Positions 6,740-14,155 of a stretch of DNA of 38,869 nucleotides are shown here, one piece after another. Each line of letters starts with the position of its first letter. Within the stretch, counting starts at the first letter, position 1. The notes under the pieces are model-generated. The model was not told the origin of the DNA. It saw nothing but the letters and a program-made list of their open reading frames with translations, and did no database searches. The position numbers were made by a program, and so were the translations under genes. The DNA comes from a virus: IMG/VR virus record IMGVR_UViG_3300010373_000088, positions 1 to 38,869 of that record. One strand, 5' to 3'.

Positions 6740-6952
6740 ATGAACACACAATTACAAAACACATTTAAAAACGGAACGGAGCCGGAGCCTAAAATGGGTA
6801 TCCATAAGCCGACCGACCCAAAGATCATGAAAATGACAACTGGCCGGGATGATGTATCTGAAAAGCTAAAACGCAACATTCCACAATTTGAGGATGCCCG
6901 AAAAGAGATGTACAACCCAGGCGTAAAGTGGATGTGCTTAATTAAATATTAA
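6740..6952 (+). CDS. Small hypothetical protein (70 aa)
   Basis: No family recognised. The product is hydrophilic and low in hydrophobic residues (GTEPEPKMGIHKPTDPKIMK), suggesting a partly disordered protein, with a helical middle (VSEKLKRNIPQFEDARKEMY). It lies between the GHKL-like gene and recT in the same direction, with an 11-nt gap to the left and 18 nt to the right, so it belongs to the recombination transcript. Confidence 0.55.
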   Translation: MNTQLQNTFKNGTEPEPKMGIHKPTDPKIMKMTTGRDDVSEKLKRNIPQFEDARKEMYNPGVKWMCLIKY

Positions 6953-6970
6953 ACAACTAAAAATTATATC

Positions 6971-7747
6971 ATGGAAACTGGATTACAAACAATCAAAGAT
7001 TTTTCAGGAGAAGAAATCAATATTATAAAAAACACGGTTGCTAAAGGCGTTACCGATATCGAGCTTCAGTATTTTTTGATCCTCGCCAAATCTTTAGGGC
7101 TTAACCCGTTCAATAAAGAGATATGGTGCTATAAGGACAACAAGGGCAATGTATTAATCTTTACTGGCCGGGATGGTTTTTTAATCGCCGCTCAAAAACA
7201 ACCCGTATACGGTGGCTTGCGTTCAGGATATGTTTGCGCCAATGATAAAGTTTTTTCAATGGACATTCCTAACGGCAAAGTTGAACATAAGTTTGACAAT
7301 AAGGCACGAGGCGGCATTGTGGGGGCTTATGCTATTGCCTTTAGAAAAGGCTGTGAGCCGACCGTTGAATGGGCTGATTTTAATACCTACAACAAGGGGT
7401 ATAACGCATGGAAATCGCACCCTGGGGCCATGATCGTTAAGGTTGCGGAAGCAAACGCCTTGAAAAAAGCCTTTGGATTGGCCGGGGTTGAAAATGAGGA
7501 CGGGTACGACTTTAACAATGACACGTTCGCCGCGCCGATTGATATTGACCATGAGGAAGAACCGATTATAGCGCCTGAGGTAACTGATGAAGACTTGGAT
7601 CTCGAAGTTGAGGCGCTGATTACCGATGCTGATACGCTCGAAATGCTGGTGAGCATCTTTAACGAGTTCCCGGAAATGCACAACAATAAAAAGTTCATGG
7701 AAAAACTCACCAACCGCAAGGCTGAATTAAAAACCGTAATGGCTTAA
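6971..7747 (+). CDS. recT: RecT/Bet-family single-strand annealing protein
   Basis: 258 aa. It promotes annealing of complementary single strands during phage recombination and replication. The block LQYFLILAKSLGLNPFNKEI followed by LIFTGRDGFLIAA and the RKGCEPTVEWADFNTYN region are characteristic of the RecT superfamily, closest in style to lambda Red beta (Bet). Residues about 1-190 are the annealase core; the acidic C-terminus (about 185-258, rich in Glu/Asp) is a typical partner-binding tail. It is followed 2 nt later by a RecE-like nuclease and then an SSB-like protein, the classic recombination cassette. A bet name would be as defensible as recT. Confidence 0.92.
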   Translation: METGLQTIKDFSGEEINIIKNTVAKGVTDIELQYFLILAKSLGLNPFNKEIWCYKDNKGNVLIFTGRDGFLIAAQKQPVYGGLRSGYVCANDKVFSMDIPNGKVEHKFDNKARGGIVGAYAIAFRKGCEPTVEWADFNTYNKGYNAWKSHPGAMIVKVAEANALKKAFGLAGVENEDGYDFNNDTFAAPIDIDHEEEPIIAPEVTDEDLDLEVEALITDADTLEMLVSIFNEFPEMHNNKKFMEKLTNRKAELKTVMA

Positions 7748-7749
7748 TC

Positions 7750-8619
7750 ATGGAAGTTTTAGAGCAAGAAGAAGAAATTGTATTGGTTGACATTCCTAAC
7801 CGCAGCCAAAGGATCGATAGTCTTATCGCCCGGTTAATGTCACACGAAACGCATTTATCTTATAGCGCCCTTAAAGCGTTCAAGGATAGCCCGAACGACT
7901 TTATACAGTACAAGTTCCGGGAAAAGAAGCAAACGGACGCTATGGCCTTCGGTTCGCTTGTTCATTGCCTGATATTAGAACCACAGGAGTTTGAAAACAG
8001 GTACGCGATTTTAGAGGACTTTGATATCTGTTGTCAGATCGGCGGCGCAAAGCCTCGCGCAACCAAAGCCTATAAGGAATGGAAAGAAGTTTTCCTAATG
8101 GATATAGGTGACAAGATTGTAGTTAGTCAGGAAGATTACAGCACCGCGCTTTCCATATCAAATGGCGTAAAAAATAACCGGGCTTCGGCTAAAATATTAA
8201 ACCAGTTTACCTATAAGGAGCAGCCCATCGAATGGTATTACAAAAACTTTAAGTTCCTGGGCTTCATTGACGGCGGCAGCGAAAAAATCCTTTGTGATGT
8301 AAACACGTGCAAGGACGCTAATCCTAAAGCGTTTCAGCGCGAAATAATTAAGATGTGGTATTACGGACAGGCAGCCCTATATCTTACCGCAAAGCAAAGG
8401 AATATGCCGTACTACATTATAGCGGTTGACCGCAAAGGTGGTATATCCGTTCACCGCTTGCACAAGCATCTTATTGAGCAAGGGCTTCAGGAATACGGCC
8501 AACTTTTGGACCAGTTTAACCGCTGCATCCTGATAGACGGCTTCGATCAATCCTATGACTTCCATTGTGAGCTTACCGATGGTATTTACATTATGGACAA
8601 ACCAGCTTTTATGTATTAG
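7750..8619 (+). CDS. RecE-like PD-(D/E)XK exonuclease with a changed active site
   Basis: 289 aa. The N-terminal LSYSALKAFKDSPNDFIQYK, the AMAFGSLVHCLILEP block (His72) and the C-terminal QREIIKMWYYGQAALYLTA block are those of phage RecE/DUF3799-type nucleases that resect double-stranded ends for the annealase. In these the core is normally D...DxKT; here it reads FIDGGSEKILCDVNTCKDA, with Asp174 and Asp183 present but Asn185 where the catalytic Lys is expected. A Lys occurs three residues later (188). The enzyme may use that Lys, or may have lost catalysis. It directly follows recT and precedes an SSB-like gene. Confidence 0.85.
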   Translation: MEVLEQEEEIVLVDIPNRSQRIDSLIARLMSHETHLSYSALKAFKDSPNDFIQYKFREKKQTDAMAFGSLVHCLILEPQEFENRYAILEDFDICCQIGGAKPRATKAYKEWKEVFLMDIGDKIVVSQEDYSTALSISNGVKNNRASAKILNQFTYKEQPIEWYYKNFKFLGFIDGGSEKILCDVNTCKDANPKAFQREIIKMWYYGQAALYLTAKQRNMPYYIIAVDRKGGISVHRLHKHLIEQGLQEYGQLLDQFNRCILIDGFDQSYDFHCELTDGIYIMDKPAFMY

Positions 8620-8632
8620 TAAATTAAAAAAA

Positions 8633-8920
8633 ATGAAAGTAATATCAATTTGTTTAAGCGACCTGCCGAAAGAAAAAATCACTACGAGTGATAAAAATGG
8701 CAAAAAATATATCTCCCTGGTTGTGGATGATAGAAAAGAGGCCGACAAGTTTGGCAACGATGTAACGGTTTATGTAAACCCGACCAAAGAGGAACGCGCC
8801 GCTAAAGCTAATAAGGTTTATGTAGGACAAGGGAAAAACTTCGACTTCAATAATCAACAGGCGCAGACACCCGAAAAGAAATCGGTAACAGAACATGATG
8901 ATTCGGGTCTCCCATTTTGA
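8633..8920 (+). CDS. SSB-like protein with acidic DDSGLPF tail
   Basis: The likely start is the ATG at 8633, after an A-rich leader; an upstream in-frame start at 8555 would lie inside the nuclease gene and yields an unlikely N-terminus. The 95-aa product has a strand-rich core (MKVISICLSDLPKEKITTSD, then YISLVVDD and VTVYVNP) resembling a small OB-type domain found in Bacteroidota phages, a disordered linker rich in Asn/Gln, and a C-terminus ending DDSGLPF. That end mimics the acidic DDDIPF tip by which bacterial SSB recruits replication and repair proteins. With recT and the RecE-like gene upstream, an ssDNA-binding role is well supported. Confidence 0.75.
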   Translation: MKVISICLSDLPKEKITTSDKNGKKYISLVVDDRKEADKFGNDVTVYVNPTKEERAAKANKVYVGQGKNFDFNNQQAQTPEKKSVTEHDDSGLPF

Positions 8921-8923
8921 TCT

Positions 8924-9301
8924 ATGGCAAATCAAATAGACAACTTAAAAGAGATATGCCAGCAGATCGGCAAAGCCCTGGCGCTGGAGATCGACCGCAG
9001 CAACGGCGACGAGGTAGCGGGGAAGTTACAGCAGTTAACGACATTGTTGGCCACGTCAAGTCACGCGGTTGCCCTTGCTGAAAGTTTATACGCTGAAAAG
9101 ATCATGCAACTGGCCGAGGATAATAAGTACACCGGATTTTCGGCAACCGATAAGAAAATGATCTTCGGGGGCCGCGCAAAAAGCGAGGTGTATTATGTGA
9201 CATTAACAACCCGGCAAAACAGTTCATTGGTACACAGCATAGATGCTTTACGGTCGATGTTGAGCTACATAAAGGAAGAAATGAGCCGGTTACAGACATA
9301 A
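8924..9301 (+). CDS. Hypothetical helical protein (125 aa)
   Basis: No family recognised. The product is mostly helical: an N-terminal segment (IDNLKEICQQIGKALALEI), a long amphipathic helix through about residues 30-65 and a C-terminal helix (LRSMLSYIKEEMSRLQT). The middle FSATDKKMIFGGRAKSEVYY may be a loop. It is the last gene before a strong terminator at 9347-9384, so it ends the recombination transcript. An architectural or regulatory role would be a guess. Confidence 0.65.
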   Translation: MANQIDNLKEICQQIGKALALEIDRSNGDEVAGKLQQLTTLLATSSHAVALAESLYAEKIMQLAEDNKYTGFSATDKKMIFGGRAKSEVYYVTLTTRQNSSLVHSIDALRSMLSYIKEEMSRLQT

Positions 9302-9346
9302 AGAGCTTACCTCTTAAACGAGGAAGATTGTGATAAGGTTTAGGTG

Positions 9347-9384
9347 ACTACCGGTAAGGTGCGAGATCGAACCGGTAGTTTTTT
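9347..9384 (+). terminator. Strong intrinsic terminator
   Basis: ACTACCGGT (9347-9355) and ACCGGTAGT (9371-9379) form a perfect 9-bp stem with a 15-nt loop, and the run of T at 9379-9384 follows. It closes the early/recombination transcript after the gene ending at 9301. A second, weaker hairpin (CCTC 9310-9313 / GAGG 9320-9323) precedes it and could modulate read-through. Confidence 0.85.
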
Positions 9385-9436
9385 AAAAAAGTAAAAAGAT
9401 TTTTAACAATGGGTTATCCTTTATCAGATTAAAAAA

Positions 9437-9583
9437 ATGGAAGATTTTGATGACAGTTTGAATTTCGATGATTTCGACGATGAAAACGGTGGTTATAAAT
9501 CATGCCCGGCTTGCGGACGCGAATACGATGAGATTGATTACGAATATCAAATATGCCACCATTGCAAATACGAGGTAAAATAA
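9437..9583 (+). CDS. Small zinc-ribbon protein (48 aa)
   Basis: A short protein with an acidic N-terminal half (MEDFDDSLNFDDFDDENGG) and a four-cysteine zinc-ribbon signature: CPACG about residue 23, then CHHC about residue 40. The ATG follows a run of seven A. Its TAA overlaps the ATG of the RusA-like gene (TAATG at 9581-9585), so the pair is translated together. Small zinc ribbons next to DNA enzymes often contribute DNA or protein contacts; no specific partner is shown. Confidence 0.7.
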   Translation: MEDFDDSLNFDDFDDENGGYKSCPACGREYDEIDYEYQICHHCKYEVK

Positions 9584-10083
9584 TGAATAACTGGAGCAAC
9601 GAGGATATTAAAAGAAAGAGGTTAATCCAGGTTAACGGCGGCGCATTTGTCAAGTCCGAAAAACTGGTTAACAAAAAAGTAGTGAAGATAGCACCATCAA
9701 CAAACAGTTTCGGGATCAATCCCTACGACGCAATTTTGGATGTAAGGGAAGATACACCGGTAACCATTTTTATAAAACCATTATCAACGAATAAGGCATG
9801 GAAAGGGCGGCGGTCAAAAACAGATGAACATAAAAACTATTGCGTTGCCGTATCGTGCCTTTTGCCTAAAGGCCTGGTTATTCCTGACGGCTTATTAAAG
9901 GCTTACTATGAGTTTGGATTAAGCAGCCGGGGCGCGGACTATGACAATAACGTCAAAAGTTTACAGGATATAATATCCAAAAAATACGGCTTCAATGATA
10001 ACAGGATCATGGAGGCCAATATTAAAAAAGTAATTGTACCAAAGGGTAAGGAATATATCACTTTCAAATTTGAAAAATTATAA
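9583..10083 (+). CDS. RusA-like Holliday junction resolvase
   Basis: 166 aa starting MNNWSNEDIK at 9583; this start is preferred because the ATG overlaps the preceding stop. The family core is clear: FIKPLSTNKAWKGRR, then GADYDNNVKSLQDIISKKYG with Asp119, Asp121, Lys125 and Asp129, and FNDNRI with Asp139. In RusA the Asp cluster binds the metal and the Lys is essential, so catalysis looks intact. RusA-type enzymes cut four-way junctions made during recombination and replication. Compared with E. coli RusA (about 120 aa) there is an extra 60-residue N-terminal extension of unknown role. Confidence 0.88.
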   Translation: MNNWSNEDIKRKRLIQVNGGAFVKSEKLVNKKVVKIAPSTNSFGINPYDAILDVREDTPVTIFIKPLSTNKAWKGRRSKTDEHKNYCVAVSCLLPKGLVIPDGLLKAYYEFGLSSRGADYDNNVKSLQDIISKKYGFNDNRIMEANIKKVIVPKGKEYITFKFEKL

Positions 10084-10677
10084 ATGGAATTAAATAAAGC
10101 TCAAAAGATGGCGGTTGAAATTTGTATGCGGTTGCAGCCATTTACTGACAAAATAAATATAGCCGGTTCCATAAGGCGCAAAAAGCCGGAAGTAAAGGAT
10201 ATAGAAATTGTTTGCATGCCAAAACAAATTATCGTAGAGGACGAGGATTTATTCGGCACAAAGCGCGATAACAACCATATCGATGTCGGCTTTATTTCGA
10301 CCGTCGATAGTTTGGGTCGGATCGAAAAAGGTAAACCTACTGGACGTTATTGTAAAATTGTTTTAAGCGAAGGTATTAACCTGGATTTATTCTTACCCGA
10401 TCCCGATGATTATTACCGCCAATACGCGATAAGGACGGGAAGCGCCGATTATTCTTTTAAGGTAATAGCAACTGGCTGGCGTAAATTGGGTTGGGTTGGT
10501 TCTGATATAGGTTTAAGGCCTGAGAAAGATTGCATCGAAACCAAAGGCCCGGACGGTAAATCAAAATGGCAATGTGTACGAAATAAAAATAACACCCCGC
10601 CAATTTGGAAAAGTGAACAAGAATTTTTTGAATGGATTAAAGTACCTTTTTTAAAACCGGAACTAAGAAATATTTAA
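10084..10677 (+). CDS. DNA polymerase X-like nucleotidyltransferase
   Basis: 197 aa. Motifs of the Pol beta-type nucleotidyltransferase palm are visible: INIAGSIRRKKPEVKDIEIV, with Gly28-Ser29, Arg31-Arg32 and the metal-binding pair Asp39/Glu41; a third acidic residue, Asp101, in INLDLFLPD; and RTGSADYSFKV, matching the TGS block. In Pol X enzymes these catalyse gap-filling nucleotide addition. No HhH DNA-binding or PHP domain is present, so this is a compact palm-only form. It directly follows the RusA-like gene with no gap, pointing to a repair or recombination role; a different nucleotidyl acceptor cannot be excluded. Confidence 0.85.
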   Translation: MELNKAQKMAVEICMRLQPFTDKINIAGSIRRKKPEVKDIEIVCMPKQIIVEDEDLFGTKRDNNHIDVGFISTVDSLGRIEKGKPTGRYCKIVLSEGINLDLFLPDPDDYYRQYAIRTGSADYSFKVIATGWRKLGWVGSDIGLRPEKDCIETKGPDGKSKWQCVRNKNNTPPIWKSEQEFFEWIKVPFLKPELRNI

Positions 10678-10678
10678 T

Positions 10679-10894
10679 ATGAATTTATCCAAACATTTTA
10701 TCATACGCTTTACTACCCGAAAAGGGCAACATTTCGGCAGATATTTCCGAAAACTGGTAAAAGCCGACCATTTGGATAGATACATTGGAGAAACGAACGC
10801 AAATAACGCCCTACAAACGATTAAAAAGTTCGATGGCGACAAACTTACGCTGAAATACCGAACGCGCGGCAGAGTGGAAGTTTGGCCGAAATAA
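10679..10894 (+). CDS. Small basic hypothetical protein (71 aa)
   Basis: No family recognised. The product is rich in Arg, Lys and His (FIIRFTTRKGQHFGRYFRKL) with alternating hydrophobics, and could bind nucleic acid. It starts 1 nt after the nucleotidyltransferase stop, so it shares that transcript, and it is the last gene before a 214-nt structured non-coding stretch. Confidence 0.6.
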   Translation: MNLSKHFIIRFTTRKGQHFGRYFRKLVKADHLDRYIGETNANNALQTIKKFDGDKLTLKYRTRGRVEVWPK

Positions 10895-10903
10895 CGATAC
10901 AAA

Positions 10904-10942
10904 CCCCTCTTACTGGCTATCCTAATTTAAGCCACTAAGGGG
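10904..10942. other. Two-tier hairpin after the 10679 gene
   Basis: An outer stem CCCCT (10904-10908) / AGGGG (10938-10942) encloses an inner stem TGGCT (10914-10918) / AGCCA (10930-10934). No T-run follows, so it is not a clear intrinsic terminator, but it marks the end of the resolvase/nucleotidyltransferase transcript. Confidence 0.45.
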
Positions 10943-11003
10943 GAAAACATAAATTGATTAAACAGATTAAACCCTAAAAAAATGAAAAAACAAAAATTTT
11001 CTC

Positions 11004-11039
11004 AACATTTTCTGCACCGTTTTTTGTCGGCAAAATGTT
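11004..11039. other. Long hairpin upstream of the replication operon
   Basis: AACATTTT (11004-11011) pairs with AAAATGTT (11032-11039), with further GC/CG pairs inside. It lies inside a 19-codon open frame (10982-11041, MKKQKFSQHFLHRFLSAKC) just upstream of the predicted promoter. It may be an operator or a leader/attenuator; neither is shown. Confidence 0.4.
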
Positions 11040-11062
11040 AGTACACGTGATTTTTTTTCCTA

Positions 11063-11070
11063 TATTTTTG
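11063..11070 (+). promoter_or_regulatory. Candidate promoter for the replication genes
   Basis: TATTTTTG fits the -7 consensus TAnnTTTG and lies 38 nt before the ATG at 11109. The -33 region (GTTAG about 11036-11041) is a poor match, so strength would depend on an activator or be low. Confidence 0.45.
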
Positions 11071-11108
11071 TAGGTAAGTATTTAAAAATTAGTGAACTAA
11101 CATAACAA

Positions 11109-11786
11109 ATGGACGGATATACGTTGACCGCTTTATTAAGAAAAACACGCAGAAGATATGGGTTGTCTGCCGCTTCACAAGCATTATTCCACGAACTCGT
11201 GGCAATAGCCAATGAAGAAGGATGGCCGGATACTTTTAAATGTTCCAACGGCGAATTAGAAAACAACTTACGGATCAGCGAGAATACGCTAAAGGCTGTA
11301 AGGAATGAACTAATCCAGTGTGGTTTGATAAAATATAAAAGTGGAAAGAGTAAAAGAGAGTATAGTGATTACTGGCTAACTACCTCAAAATTTGATGTAA
11401 AAGCTGATACCAATACTGCACCCAAAGTAACCCCCAATACTGCATCCGTTCCTGCACCCAACCCTGCGGACTCTAATAAACCAAAACCTTTGATAATAGA
11501 ATACGCGGCTGCGCTTGTGTTTTTTTTACAAACGAGGAACTGTCGGGAAATGAGGGAAAAGTATAAGGTCGATATAGAACAAAAGTTTAAGCAGTTCTAC
11601 AACGAAAAGGTTGATTTGGGCGAATTTGATAATAAAACGAGGGAAGATTTGGTTAGGCACTTTAGAAACTGGCTACCTAAAAACCTAATGATTGAAACCG
11701 AGCAGAAGGCGAAAGAGGATGCCGTCAAAAAGCAGAAACAGGCGGAAGGTGAAGTTTACGTACAACCACAAAGGCGACAAAGATGA
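11109..11786 (+). CDS. Replication initiator / helicase-loader-like protein
   Basis: 225 aa. The N-terminal half (about 1-95) looks like a winged-helix domain: GLSAASQALFHELVAIANEE, then CSNGELENNLRISENTLKAV and a wing LIQCGLIKYKSGKSKREY. A Pro/Asn/Thr-rich linker (about 100-125) follows, then a helical C-terminal domain with KFKQFYNEKVDLGEFDN and RHFRNWLPKN, the DnaD/DnaT-like or DUF7833-type end seen in Bacteroidota phage replication proteins. Its last codons overlap the dnaB start (ATGA at 11783), strongly suggesting that it recognises the origin and loads that helicase. An origin may lie in or near this gene, but no iterons were found. Confidence 0.8.
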   Translation: MDGYTLTALLRKTRRRYGLSAASQALFHELVAIANEEGWPDTFKCSNGELENNLRISENTLKAVRNELIQCGLIKYKSGKSKREYSDYWLTTSKFDVKADTNTAPKVTPNTASVPAPNPADSNKPKPLIIEYAAALVFFLQTRNCREMREKYKVDIEQKFKQFYNEKVDLGEFDNKTREDLVRHFRNWLPKNLMIETEQKAKEDAVKKQKQAEGEVYVQPQRRQR

Positions 11787-13204
11787 TTACTGAAAACTTA
11801 GGAAAATTACCACCGCAGGCGGTTGAGCTTGAAGAAGCTGTTTTGGGTGCGCTTATGGAACAGCGGGACGCTTATCTACAAGTTTCGGAATTTATAAAGC
11901 CTGAAATGTTTTATGATCCCCGTAACCAAAAAATTTACAATTCGATATCAACCCTGATTTCCGAAAATAAGCCGGTTGATGTTTTGACGGTAACGTCCCA
12001 ACTTCGCAAAGCTGTTGAACTTGAGGCAATAGGCGGGTCATATTATTTAACCGAATTAACAAACAGGGTTACTTCAACAGCCAATATTGAATTTCACGCA
12101 CGAATAGTTTACCAAAAATATTTACAGCGTGAAATGATCCGTATAAGCTCCGATACCATACAGGCAGCTTATGACGATACCACAGATGTTTTCGACCTAC
12201 ACAACCAAAATCAAACCGAAATATTTAACCTATTCAGCTTTACAAATGGTAAAAGTATCGATCACATCAGTAAGCTACTGGCCGAAAGTATTATAGAGTT
12301 AAACCAAAAGCCGGTAGACGGATTAACCGGGGTTGGCGCTGGTTTCGCGGAGCTTGACGACCTAACGGGCGGATGGCAGAAAACAGACTTGATTATTTTG
12401 GCGGCACGCCCGGCAATGGGTAAAACTGCGCTATCGTTGGCAATTGGAAGAAACGCGGCGGTTATCTTTAAAAAACCTACTGCAATATTTTCCCTGGAAA
12501 TGTCAAAAAGGCAACTAACTAACCGGCTTATAGCGAGTGAATGCCAAATATTATCCGAAGATATCAATAGAAAACGGCTATCTGAATACGATAAATTACG
12601 GTTAACAACCTCATTAAATTTACTTAACGCGGCCCCGCTTCATATTGATGACACCCCGGCGCTATCTCTTGAGGTATTCCGGTCAAAAGCCATACGCTTA
12701 AAAAAGAAATTCGGCATAGAATTTATTGTTATTGATTACTTACAGTTAATGACCTTGATGGGGCAAAAGAAAGGGTTAAACCGTGAGCGGGAAATAAGCA
12801 CCATAAGCGCCGGGCTAAAGGCTATTGCCAAAGAACTGGATATACCCATCATGGCACTTTCCCAATTAAGCAGACAAGTAGAGAGCCGCCCCGGTATGGC
12901 AAAGCGCCCAATGTTATCAGACCTGCGCGAGTCAGGGTCAATCGAACAGGACGCGGATCAGGTATATTTTTTATACCGTCCTGAATATTACGGGATAACC
13001 GAAGATGCGGACGGCAATAGCGTTGTCGGACTTACTGAAATGATTTGTTCCAAAAACAGGCACGGCGCGACCGACATAATTAAATTATTGTTCACACCAA
13101 AATACGCGAAGTTTTCCGATTGGGCCGACGAAGCATTTGCACCCGAAGGCTTTAAGATACAACCCAGCAGAAGTTTCAGCGAACCAGAAAGAAGGGAATT
13201 TTAA
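11783..13204 (+). CDS. dnaB: Replicative DNA helicase, DnaB family
   Basis: 473 aa, full length for the family. The N-terminal domain begins LPPQAVELEEAVLGALM (about 9-25), as in DnaB, and the RecA-like helicase domain holds Walker A ARPAMGKTA (208-216), the Walker B-type FIVIDYLQLM region, a FSLEMSKRQL block and the LSQLSRQVESRP and SDLRESGSIEQDADQV blocks. It unwinds DNA at the phage fork as a hexamer. It overlaps the loader gene at its start and the GIY-YIG-like gene at its end (TAATG at 13202-13206). Nothing appears truncated. Confidence 0.97.
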   Translation: MITENLGKLPPQAVELEEAVLGALMEQRDAYLQVSEFIKPEMFYDPRNQKIYNSISTLISENKPVDVLTVTSQLRKAVELEAIGGSYYLTELTNRVTSTANIEFHARIVYQKYLQREMIRISSDTIQAAYDDTTDVFDLHNQNQTEIFNLFSFTNGKSIDHISKLLAESIIELNQKPVDGLTGVGAGFAELDDLTGGWQKTDLIILAARPAMGKTALSLAIGRNAAVIFKKPTAIFSLEMSKRQLTNRLIASECQILSEDINRKRLSEYDKLRLTTSLNLLNAAPLHIDDTPALSLEVFRSKAIRLKKKFGIEFIVIDYLQLMTLMGQKKGLNREREISTISAGLKAIAKELDIPIMALSQLSRQVESRPGMAKRPMLSDLRESGSIEQDADQVYFLYRPEYYGITEDADGNSVVGLTEMICSKNRHGATDIIKLLFTPKYAKFSDWADEAFAPEGFKIQPSRSFSEPERREF

Positions 13205-13497
13205 TGTTTGTTTACATCATATCAGATTACACACGCAAAAATATCCATGTAGGGTATTGCACCGATATTGTTAAGACGGTAGAGGAATACAACATGATAA
13301 ATGATGTGTCGCTATTGTGGCCGCTTGACAAATATTTAAACCGGCTGGTATATCTCGAAGAAGTACCCGATGAGTTTTGGGCGAAAGATCGGATCAAGGC
13401 GCTGGTAATATTAACCAACCGGGAAAAAGAGGAAATGATATTAGAGAGCAACCCGGCATGGATGGACTTAACGACCGCCGACAACTTTCAATTTTAA
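13204..13497 (+). CDS. Degenerate GIY-YIG-like protein (URI type)
   Basis: 97 aa. The layout is that of small URI/UPF0213-type GIY-YIG proteins: a first strand FVYIISDYTRKNIHVGYC where GIY and YIG are expected, and a C-terminal half LVYLEEVPDEFWAKDRIKAL then EEMILESNPAWMDL, matching the family's REkxLK...NPxWxDL end. The signature itself is degenerate (VYI and HVG), and the usual catalytic Arg is not obvious. It may be an inactive binding protein derived from a nuclease. It is translationally coupled to dnaB and to the following gene (TAATG at 13495-13499). Confidence 0.6.
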   Translation: MFVYIISDYTRKNIHVGYCTDIVKTVEEYNMINDVSLLWPLDKYLNRLVYLEEVPDEFWAKDRIKALVILTNREKEEMILESNPAWMDLTTADNFQF

Positions 13498-13700
13498 TGA
13501 CGTTCGAGGAAAAACTAAACGAGTGGTTTAAAAAATTCGAAAAGATGCAACCCGGAGAAAAGATAGACATAGAAAAAACAGGACGGCGCGATCCCGAACT
13601 TTTCACCGACATGTGCAAGTTTTTCATAGACCAGGGCCACGAAGATTTTGAGCTATCGAATGACAAAAAGTACTTCAAAAGAATAAATACTTTCAATTGA
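13497..13700 (+). CDS. Small hypothetical protein (67 aa)
   Basis: The ATG at 13497 overlaps the preceding TAA and is preferred over a longer in-frame start at 13377 that would run inside the GIY-YIG-like gene. The product is helical and charged (MTFEEKLNEWFKKFEKMQPG) with a TGRRDPELFTDMCKFF segment resembling a short surface helix pair. No family recognised. It belongs to the replication transcript by position. Confidence 0.65.
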   Translation: MTFEEKLNEWFKKFEKMQPGEKIDIEKTGRRDPELFTDMCKFFIDQGHEDFELSNDKKYFKRINTFN

Positions 13701-13770
13701 TTAGTCATAAACAAAACTAAATGATAGATAACAGTTACAGTGTTGAAAAAAAAGTTTTAAACAGGTAGTT

Positions 13771-14025
13771 ATGTGGAGTTATTACGGTTCGAAAACAAAT
13801 TTAGCTGCTCTGTATCCGAAGCCACAGTACGATACTATAATTGAGCCGTTCGCCGGAGCAGCTAAATATTCTTTATTGCATTTTGAGAAGGATGTGATAT
13901 TGATAGACAAGTACCCCGTAATAATAAATATTTGGAAATGGCTACAAAGCTGCTCTGAAAAGGATATTCTTAGTTTGCCGCGGACATGGTTTAATGTATT
14001 CAGCATTGCGCAGACTTCATATTAG
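13771..14025 (+). pseudogene. Truncated D12-class (Dam-like) adenine methyltransferase
   Basis: The 84-aa product starts MWSYYGSKTNLAALYPKPQY and continues IIEPFAGAAKYSLLHF with the FxGxG-like SAM-binding loop and VILIDKYPVIINIWKWLQ. This is the N-terminal third of phage D12/Dam-type N6-adenine methyltransferases, normally about 250 aa with a downstream DPPY motif. After LSLPR the frame turns into an unrelated short tail and stops; none of the three frames up to 14155 restores DPPY. It is probably a decayed or recombined gene, although a short folded remnant might still be made. Confidence 0.7.
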
Positions 14026-14155
14026 CGGCCACCTTGAAACGATTTACAATAAAAATTATAACACCTCAAATCCACTTTAATGATAGCTATCAAATTAAAG
14101 CGCGGCACCGGGTTTGAATTTAACGGGCAAACGGTATGAAAAACAACGACAAGAA

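Noticed and set aside
7256-7719. Long leftward frames opposite recT
   Set aside because: Both are antisense to a clear RecT gene and have the Ser/Leu-rich composition typical of shadow frames.
9301-9384. A possible tRNA in the gap after 9301
   Set aside because: A TCGAACC-like stretch and two hairpins tempted me, but no strand gives a seven-base acceptor stem, a seven-base anticodon loop and a matching T-stem together; the second hairpin with a T-run is a terminator.
11400-11475. Iteron-like short repeats (ACTGCACCC, CTGCACCC) in the loader gene
   Set aside because: They are few and imperfect and coincide with a Pro/Asn/Thr-rich linker whose low complexity explains them.
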